DNA of 33,186 bases. Source: Chloroflexi bacterium TSY (GTDB lineage Bacteria > Chloroflexota > Anaerolineae > Caldilineales > Caldilineaceae). The stretch lies in NCBI GenBank assembly GCA_019217005.1, contig JAHBNG010000149.1, forward strand, positions 1-33,186. Direction: 5' to 3'. Made by a program: the position numbers and the translations under genes. Positions 26,431-33,186 of this stretch are shown piece after piece (the first letter of the stretch is position 1; every line of letters starts with the position of its first letter). The notes under the pieces were generated by a model that worked only from the letters and a program-made list of their open reading frames with translations, did not search any database and had not been told where the DNA came from.

Positions 26431-29400
26431 CCGATAACGTAACTATCACCAAAAGCGAGAATAGTCTCTAGTGCTTGTTGTAGTTGGGCTTGCGATAGGT
26501 ATGGGGCAAGGGTCAAGAAAGGCCTTTCCCCATTCTGTTGATTAATGTGCTTAAGTGCAGCCTTAAGTCCTTGTCGCAATACACACTGTTGTTCCTCCTG
26601 TGGCAAGTATGGGTATAGTTCTAACAATACATCCACTTTTGCCGGGGCGTGAGCAGATAGGGTGTTATCCTCATCTGATTCTTCAATTTGAGTGAGTATT
26701 CTCTCTAGTCCTTGCCGTGACTTAAGTTGTTGTTCCTCCTTCGATAGGTATGGAAGTAGACCTAGCAAAGCATCCAGTTGTATCTTCCAATCAGAAAAGT
26801 TGATTACGCTCGACGCTGCTTGCTTCAACTGCACTCTTGACAAGTGTGGTGCTAGGGCAGATAGCATTTGCGCCTGATTTCTTTCATCGTGCATAGTAAG
26901 AGTGGTTTCCAACGCCTGTTCCCGTTGCATGTTTGACAAGTGTGGTACCAACCCTGATAAACCATCTGGCCAATGGGTAAGAGCAACCTCCACCATTTGA
27001 TCTAATTGTGCTCCTGACAAGTGCGGTGCTAGCGCATCCATCACATTTGCATAAGATTCCCTCCCTTGTACATTTGACGCGACCTTCTGTCCATGTTGCA
27101 CGAGAGACTGCGATAAATATGGAGCAAGATTTGTCACAAGATCTTTATTATTACGGAGCAATCCATTTGCGATAACTGCCACCAATACCACAGGTACTTG
27201 TGCTTCTGGCAAATATGGAGCCAAAATGGATAATGCTGTTGTATCCTGCAAATTGAGGGCTGCTTCAAATCCTAGTCGCTGTGCTCTACTATACTCAGCA
27301 TCATCGATTGTTCCAGATTGCAAAACACTTACAATTATCTCGAATCCTTCCTTCTTATCTGGCATTCGCGTTGCAAGATTCAAGGCTCGATTCGGCGGCC
27401 AAAGACCGGTCTGTACGGCGCGGACAACCAGCGCTCCATCATAGTTAGACGTAAGAGAATTGATGCTCGTGCGGATAAGTGCATAGCGAATGCAGTCGCT
27501 GAAAGTCGAAGGAAGATGGCTGGCTTCAAGTTGGTATTGAGTTCGAGTATGAACTCGTTGCCATGCCATCGTTAGATCAGCAATGTAGCCATCGTATTCG
27601 TAATTGGATTGGGGCACGCGAGCATAAAGCCATGTTGAGGTAGCAAAGAGCGCATTGAGATCGGCATCAGCCGTGTGATCGTCGTCGGCGATTTGGTCGA
27701 GGTGATAGGTTAAATGATCGTAGAGATAGCCATCGTCTGGAACACTAGCCCAACCCTCATCTCCTTGGCGCCGTCTGTAGGCATTAAGCAGTTTCCGGTG
27801 AGCTTTGAGTTGTCCATCATGTCCCAGTTTCGCCGACATAAAGTCTCGTAGAAGGTCATGCAGGCTTACCGTAGGACCGGAGATTGTTGCAGTGTTGTTA
27901 TCTCTGCTGGTCGAATTTGCAGGATTTAACTGAAGCAGAGCCCGCGTATGCAGATCGTTTATAAGATTATAGATCTCGTTTGTGTCAACATCTGCTAACG
28001 CCGACCATAGGTTTTCTATTGCTACAGTGGGAATGTTTTCATTTTCTCGAAAAATTGCCAGTGCTGTGTATAAATCCTGCTTTCCATCATCTAGATCCGC
28101 GAGACTAAGACCAAAAGTGATCGTTAAGCTGTCATGAATCTTTTCTGTTGAATTGTATTTTAACTTATGGATGTTGAATGTGGCTAGCCATTGAGTTGGA
28201 TCATTCTGGTAACTCAATTGTGCCCCAGCGAGCTTAATGGCTAGCGGGAGGTGTCCCAGCCGCTGAACAATTTGCGCCTTGATTTCTCTATTCAGATCGT
28301 CGCCCGCCCAAGTCGAGAGTAAGCCCATCGCCGCGTCGAGATCCATAGGGGGGATTTGCTGAAGCGTGGCACCTAGATCACTGGCGATTTCAGCCTCACG
28401 GGTTGTAAAAATGAGGCGGCAACGAGGACCACCAACACAGAAAGTTTCTACATGTGTGCGTTTCCAAACATCGTCTAGGATCAGCAAGCAAGCCCGCTCG
28501 CTGAGTAACATAGCAAGAGTGTTCTTCAACATATCAACTGTGGGCGCTGTTTCACGAACGACACCCCCCAAAACATGGATCCACTCACGTAAATGGACCC
28601 TCACATCAGGATTCTGTCCAAGGGTTGCCCAAAGGATGCCGTCAGGGAAGACAGATTGAACCTTAGCATCCTCGCACAGAGCACGTGCCATTACGCTCTT
28701 GCCGATACCCCCCATACCGTGCAAGGCATTCATTTTGATTTTTATTGCCGATGTCAAGCCCAAATCGGTTTTATTGTCTAAAAGCTGATCGCGAATTTGA
28801 GTTAGAAGAGCAGGGTGGGGGATGTAGTTGTGGGGCATGTTAATGTGATGATAGAAGTCACGACTATCTCCGCGCTTCTGGTTAATTTCTACCAATAATT
28901 CTATCGCTTCGGCAAGAGTGCCAGCACATAGAATCCAAAAATCGAAGCCAAGTTCTTGAAATAGCTGTGGACTACGAAGGTCTGAGAGTAGATTGAAGTC
29001 GGCAATCGGCTGCTCTTTTGCCACGACAGCGATACGGATACGGGGAAATGCTCTTTCCCGCGATGCCGCAATCAATTTCTCGAACACGCTGTTGACAGGC
29101 AAGAATGTCCCGTCTGGTTGTATCTGGGCCGTAATAGTCACACCCGAGAGATCCAGTTCCTCTGTGCGATGAAACTTAGTCTGATTTAACGTATTATCAG
29201 TGCTGGGTTTCTGCGCAGTAACCAGTAATTTTGTCTGTCCAAGCGCAAATGCACCGCCAGCCGAGCCACCTTCAACACTTAAGAATGGCCTACCATCCTG
29301 ACGCTCTAGCCTCCAACGGATATCTGGCTTGGCGTTTCCTTCTCTGAGACCTTCCGCTCGAACGTACGCAGCCGCATTCTCTTCTGCCTGCCGAAATGCC

Positions 29401-30040
29401 TCGTTACGCGTCACAAAGGACATCGTCTTTGGATCTGGATATAGCTCACCGTTTCCTAAATCGGAAAGCAGTTCCAACGTTAGGTTCGCTATCGTGCCTT
29501 TCCCTATCATGAGCGGGACGGTTACGCGTTCCACTTGAGCTATTGGACGTGGGATATCCCACATTGAGCTGGTAACGTCCCATGCCCAGGCTGCTCCTAA
29601 CGACGGCTGCCATGAAACTTGGTATAACCACCAGTATACGAATTGTCGCCAAGATTGCATATCTTCAAATGCATTCAGGCACGCTTGTACGTCAGGAACG
29701 TTGAGGCAAGGATCTAATTCATATAACAAGCCAGGTAGGTCAGCGACTGTCTCATGGCTGAGCGTCGCAATTTCTGCACATTTGAGCATAGCATAGGCAA
29801 TATCCCATTCGCATTCTGATCTGTTCCCATACTGAATATACTCATCATACCACTCTGCCAACAAGGGCTTTGCTTTATCAATGATACCATTACGTACTGC
29901 TGCACATAGACTGCGAAACAATCCATTGCCTACGGTCAAATCCTTCCATACGTCAGGACGCTCCTCCCAGTCCTTTGGCATGGTCAATAAGTCAACTGTA
30001 CTCCGATGCAACATTTGTTCTATTCCTCCGAACCAGTCGT

Positions 30041-30670
30041 CTATTCAATGTTCTGAGAAGCTATATCTTCGATCAGTAATTCGATGTGTAGAGCGGCCTC
30101 AACTGGCAGTTGCTCTCGTTCCTCGCAAGGGATGAGCGTTTCCGCACCAACCTGATCTGACGCGACCCTATGCAATGTAAGATCGTCCTGCCACTCTCCC
30201 ACCCATAACCGTAATTTTATACCATCCAGTTCACGTTGATGAGACGCCAGGCGAATAACCAAATTCTTTTCCTCGTCTTCCACAATGCGCCAGCGCAACA
30301 TGCCGTCCTTGGTCTGCCCTTCCTCTATCTGTTGATTAGTTGCCGCTTGCGCAGCCGCCAAAGAAAAGGTAACCCCTCCTTGGGTGAGGATGAGATCTCG
30401 CAATTGATTGGCTAGGCGCTTTAGCAATGCTGAGGGCCTTTCTGGAACTAAAAACTGATTTGATAAAGAAGCTTTAAACTCGTCTCGATGTGCTATCCAT
30501 ATCTCGTCAGGAAACTCTTCCTGCGCTAGGAAGTAATCCTCTAGTTGCTTTGCACAAGATACACAGAGTTCAAGGTGGCGATCTAGATCTTGTTCGAGTT
30601 CTGTTGACAAGTCTTCCGAAATGAACGCAACAAACTCTTCATCAGTGAGATGCGTCTGTATATTTCTCAT
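30041..30670 (-). CDS. Putative zinc-finger anti-sigma-type protein
   Basis: A 209-residue cytoplasmic protein with no membrane helix. The N-terminus (HLTDEEFVAFISEDLSTELE, then DRHLELCVSC) carries the HxxxCxxC motif of zinc-binding anti-sigma (ZAS/zf-HC2) domains, His32-Cys36-Cys39. The middle is helical (PSALLKRLANQLRDLI). The C-terminal half is beta-rich (MLRWRIVEDEEKNLVIRLAS; KLRLWVGEWQDDLTLHRV), possibly a carbohydrate-module or Ig-like sensory fold. It starts 7 bp after the sigma stop with GGGAGA as ribosome site, and ends 26 bp before the STAND gene. It is the only intact gene of the operon and is the likely partner that restrains the sigma factor. Confidence 0.75.
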   Translation of the reverse strand: MRNIQTHLTDEEFVAFISEDLSTELEQDLDRHLELCVSCAKQLEDYFLAQEEFPDEIWIAHRDEFKASLSNQFLVPERPSALLKRLANQLRDLILTQGGVTFSLAAAQAATNQQIEEGQTKDGMLRWRIVEDEEKNLVIRLASHQRELDGIKLRLWVGEWQDDLTLHRVASDQVGAETLIPCEEREQLPVEAALHIELLIEDIASQNIE

Positions 30671-30677
30671 ATCGGTA

Positions 30678-31404
30678 TTATCTCCCTTTTTGCAGATACT
30701 GGCGCAACTCCTGACGAGCGCGGTGCAAGCGTACCTTCATTGCTGTCTTCGAACATGGCCACTTAGACTTTTGCGCAGCTTCAGCCACCGATAAACCATG
30801 CCTATAATGGGGTGGTTCATTTTAGGCGGACAATTAGGTTTACATTTTTGCAAAGAGAAAAGATGTTTATATTTTCTAATTTGAGCCATGCTCAGGCAGA
30901 AAATGACCTCATATAGATTTTTGTCTATGTATCAAAAGTGTAAACCTAATTCTGAACCACCCCCCTATAATATAATATTAACGCTTCATAATAACGCGGC
31001 TTCAGCTTTTCGACAGACTGCCATATCATCTCCTGGGCAAATTTTTCTTCCCAGTTGATACGAGTATCGATGTAGAAGTTTCTATCATTTAGCGAATCTA
31101 AGTACTCGAGCTTTTTCCGTTTAAGCTTCAAAGCTGCATTGACAACAATGATCCCAATCCAGTTTTGAAACGGTCGATTTAACCGTCCACGATATCTAGA
31201 AGGGTCATACGTATCAAGACCGCAAAACGCGTTCAGGAATCCATCTTGCACAGCATCCTCTGCTAGTTCCAGGTTACGGGTAATGCCGTAGGCATTCCGA
31301 ATCAGTTTGTTTAGCTCCTCATCAACGAGCCATTTGAACACGCACTGTATTTCTGCTGCGGTCCAAACCGACCCTTTTTTCTTAAAAATGTGTTCAATAC
31401 CCAA
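30678..31404 (-). pseudogene. ECF-type RNA polymerase sigma factor, split by MITE copy 5
   Basis: Region 2 is visible as ITRNLELAEDAVQDGFLNAF. The region 4 helix-turn-helix (GLSVAEAAQKSKWPCSKTAM, then KVRLHRARQELRQYL) lies beyond the MITE. Removing 155 bp plus one CCTATAAT joins EALILYYR to HGLSVAEA and gives 187 residues, a normal ECF length. The start is TTG at 31404, six bases after AGGAGG; a longer frame to 31506 begins inside IS copy B and is not native. Sigma factors of this class direct RNA polymerase to a small regulon and are held by a partner anti-sigma, here the next gene. The current product ends soon after region 2 and lacks region 4, so promoter recognition should fail. Confidence 0.85.
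30809..30963. mobile_element. 155-bp MITE, copy 5
   Basis: Essentially identical to copy 1, same orientation. Perfect 8-bp target duplication CCTATAAT at 30801-30808 and 30964-30971. It sits between regions 2 and 4 of the sigma gene. Confidence 0.96.
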
Positions 31405-31475
31405 ATTGTTCCTCCTTATAGAGATGCCACTTAAACTTCGAACAATAGATTCGTCTTTTATCGAGGAATAATCGT

Positions 31476-32965
31476 CTTTACTTTCTGGTAAAGGCTTGAG
31501 TGACAAAGGGCAAACCGAAAGGGGCGGAAAAAAGAATCCACCCTGAAAAAACGGGATAAAATGTAAAAATAGTGCTCGGCTAGTTTAAGCAGCGGCATTG
31601 AGGCGGCGATGAGCGAGAACGCCTTTAGGGAAATGGTGTGAAACCGAGGCCTTTTTCCGAAAGTCAGGGTCGAGTTGGTCAGGAGTTGGAAAAAGAGCAC
31701 TCGAGAGAACACGGCGCAGCCTGCCGGGAGTGGATTGAGGCTCTCGATCCCAGTAGCCAGTCGGTATGGGAGGAAGAGAAGCGGCTAAATGGGAAAGAAG
31801 ATTGCCAGCCAGCAGCCCCAGTTCAGGTAAGCGGAAACAAGCCTCATCGGCATGAACAAATTGACGATGTAAGCCAATCATCTGCTTGGAAGCCAAGGGG
31901 GGAGGTTCAACAGGCCAGCGTTCCAGGTAGACAAGATAAATGGTTTCAGGCTGCAAAGTCATAACGGTCGCCAAAACCAAAGGTGTGTTGTAGGCCGGAT
32001 CCTGAATGACGTAAATCGAGTAGGTACGGTTGGCTGTATCCACCTTGGTTGTTCTGGGGACGAGATTGTGCCATGCTTGATAGCAAATCAGGCGACCACT
32101 ATAGAGAAAGCGACCAGACGAGTCCGGAGTTGTAGCCTCGAGTCGCTTTCCTTATAGCTGCGAGAGAGCGGTCGCACAATATCACCATATTCAGGTGGTC
32201 TGCCTTTTCTTTGCGTTTGGGGAACTCATTGCGGCGCTGTGCAGTTAATGGCTTCCCGCAGGACAAATCGGTCGATGCCGCTTTCTAGCATTTCTCTGAT
32301 TGTAAACCCGGCATCGACCACCGCCACTTCGTCTGACTCCAGTGATTTCTTCGTCTCTTTCAGCAGCTTTTTCCGAAACTCACTTTCCTTTGTTCCAACC
32401 GTGCATCTCGATTGCCTTGAGCAGTGGCACTCGCTTCCCGCCTATCTCCCCGAGCTTATCATCACTCAAAGATGAGCGGGGCAATGCCCGACGAGCCGTT
32501 GAGTTATAGAGTCGGTTCACTTTCCCTTGCAGCTTCGGTCGCCAGAACCCTGTGATATCTATGCTTTTCACTCGGTACCCTTCTAACTTTTTTTGCCCCC
32601 ATTCCCTTTCCACTTCTTCTTGCCACGACCCCAGCAGACTTGTGATATCCCATGATCCATATCGAAAGCTCCACCAGCTTCGCCGGAGCTCCTCATCTTC
32701 AAACCCGCTTTCTTTCAATGCGCTATGGATTGCTCCTCGACTTTTCAGAAACGACCCATTCAGCATTGCCCACATCAGACGCATTACATTTACGTTTGTT
32801 CCCATCGGCGTTACTTGCAATACATTCATCAGTACTGCTATAGTTATTTCTGGCGCGGTTAGCATTCCTTCCTCCTTTTTTGGGTTCTCTACCTTTAGGA
32901 TGAACTGCTAACCGCTTTTTGTCACATTTCTCACCTCATCTCTTTTCTTTTACCAGAAAGTAAAG
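31476..32965 (-). mobile_element. Insertion sequence, copy B (1,490 bp, 5-bp TSD)
   Basis: The same 17-bp terminal repeats as copy A, at 31476-31492 and 32949-32965, in opposite orientation. The flanking 5-bp direct repeat ATCGT is at 31471-31475 and 32966-32970. Each copy having its own target duplication shows two separate insertions. It lies 71 bp upstream of the sigma-factor start. Confidence 0.92.
31585..32865 (-). pseudogene. DDE-type transposase of IS copy B, frameshifted
   Basis: The start at 32865 matches copy A. The frame is open further than in copy A, through GFWRPKLQGKV and LGEIGGKRVPLLKAIEM, then ends at a TGA near 32380 because a 2-bp difference from copy A shifts the frame (HGWNKGK). 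Middle sequence (VDAGFTIREMLES) remains in other frames. The C-terminal part (LVYLERWPVEPPPLASKQMI to AHRRLNAAA) is open again from 32043 to 31585. Copies A and B break at different sites, so their ancestor was intact. Confidence 0.8.
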
Positions 32966-32993
32966 ATCGTCCGAAGTTTAAATAATGTGGCCG

Positions 32994-33015
32994 TTGGTGC
33001 GCAGTTGCGCACCAA
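32994..33015. promoter_or_regulatory. Perfect 10-bp palindrome, operator candidate
   Basis: TTGGTGCGCA (32994-33003), GT, TGCGCACCAA (33006-33015): a perfect 22-bp dyad. It lies upstream of the sigma operon beyond IS copy B (before insertion, about 100 bp from the sigma start). The size and 2-bp centre suit a dimeric repressor. A second palindrome, CGGGAA/TTCCCG, is at 33135-33146. The stretch from 33016 to 33186 shows no gene. Confidence 0.5.
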
Positions 33016-33186
33016 TTCATACCTCATCATAGATACCTGCTTACTATAGGGATCAATTCGGCAATCGGTTACATTTGTTTACTTCTGAGTCAGAAATGAC
33101 CCCTCACAATGCCTGATAACAATTCTCCGGCTCGCGGGAATTCCCGTGACGAACAGCTAAAAGTGAGACTAGCGTCGGTCGAGACT

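Larger units (their letters stand above)
22694..30014 (-). pseudogene. Giant Lon-like protease / NB-ARC (STAND) / HEAT-like repeat protein, split by MITE copies 3 and 4
   Basis: Start 30014 follows GGAGG. Residues 1-200 are helical and unassigned. About 205-340 resembles a Lon/S16 domain: VEGGSAGGAFALG (Ser251) and DGTFLPVNSVFEKLIAAS (Lys313). An NB-ARC NTPase follows: P-loop GMGGIGKS 433-440, Walker B LLILDDVW 510-517, TTRE 537-540, GHLPLA 587-592, then winged-helix-like sequence (SLHDLLRDFMSAKL) to about 800. From about 925 to the end run roughly forty 30-35-residue repeats of form ALxxLxPYLSxxQLQQALxxxL, HEAT-like. MITE 4 cuts near residue 1,192 and MITE 3 near 1,248. Removing 162 and 163 bp restores one frame of 2,331 residues. 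Last gene of the sigma/anti-sigma operon, probably a sensor-activated proteolytic or signalling STAND. As the sequence stands, translation stops in MITE 4 after residue 1,212. Confidence 0.85.
31431..32981. promoter_or_regulatory. Inverted repeat upstream of the sigma operon, split by IS copy B
   Basis: TTAAACTTCG at 31431-31440 and its exact complement CGAAGTTTAA at 32972-32981 lie on either side of IS copy B. Before insertion they would be 36 bp apart, 27-82 bp upstream of the TTG start. They could be operator halves or sites for the operon's own sigma. The insertion separates them by 1.5 kb and probably cuts the operon from its promoter. Confidence 0.4.

Noticed and set aside
25945..30963. 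MITEs as self-splicing or RNA-level introns that leave the genes functional
   Set aside because: Frame restoration needs removal of one target duplication as well, as expected for DNA transposition; no group I or group II intron features are visible.
31405..31506. Sigma factor start at 31506 inside IS copy B
   Set aside because: The first residues would be encoded by the IS terminal repeat; the TTG at 31404 has an ideal AGGAGG and gives normal ECF length.
1648..32970. The two inverted IS copies forming one large composite transposon
   Set aside because: Each copy has its own distinct 5-bp target duplication (AAAAC and ATCGT), and the outer flanks of the pair do not match.

Overview
This window (about 50% GC) looks like an accessory region of a Chloroflexota genome, possibly Anaerolineae or Caldilineae. 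That is an inference from the Tat/lipobox sugar-binding protein, the tricorn-type peptidase and the ALxxLxPYLS-type repeat protein; there is no rRNA or other marker gene to prove it. No tRNA, rRNA or CRISPR array was found.

Layout. 1-1.65 kb: decayed IS110-family transposase, cut by the window start, followed by a structured non-coding stretch. 1.65-3.15 kb: insertion sequence copy A (17-bp terminal inverted repeats, 5-bp target duplication), lying between two copies of an operator-like motif. 3.2-7.5 kb: carbohydrate ABC importer (binding protein plus two permeases, no ATPase) and an alpha/beta hydrolase. 7.6-8.1 kb: MntA antitoxin with a broken HepT partner. 8.27-9.99 kb: a second, decayed IS. 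10.2-11.4 kb: class III CoA-transferase. 12.4-18.5 kb: a sulfatase split by an intact ISAs1 element, then a tricorn-type peptidase. 18.6-20.5 kb: orphan Phd-like antitoxin and an exported or membrane-anchored protein split by a miniature element. 20.8-22.5 kb: hydroxypyruvate-isomerase-like TIM barrel and a small unknown protein. 22.7-31.4 kb: a minus-strand three-gene operon. 31.5-33.0 kb: IS copy B, inverted relative to copy A.

The most interesting object is the 22.7-31.4 kb operon. It encodes an ECF-type sigma factor, a HxxxCxxC (zinc-finger anti-sigma type) protein, and, once two miniature elements are removed, a single protein of about 2,331 residues. That protein combines a Lon-like Ser/Lys protease-type domain, an NB-ARC (STAND) NTPase and about forty HEAT-like repeats. 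This is the architecture of a regulated STAND sensor/effector, possibly for defence or programmed response.

A family of 155-bp miniature elements (MITEs) occurs five times. Three copies sit inside this operon (one in the sigma gene, two in the STAND gene) and one sits in the gene at 18.9-20.5 kb. In all four of these, deleting the element plus one copy of its 7-8 bp target duplication restores the reading frame exactly. MITE termini resemble those of the 8.27-9.99 kb IS, its likely transposase relative. The region therefore appears to have been silenced recently by mobile elements: the sigma, STAND, sulfatase and exported-protein genes can all be read back to intact ancestors.
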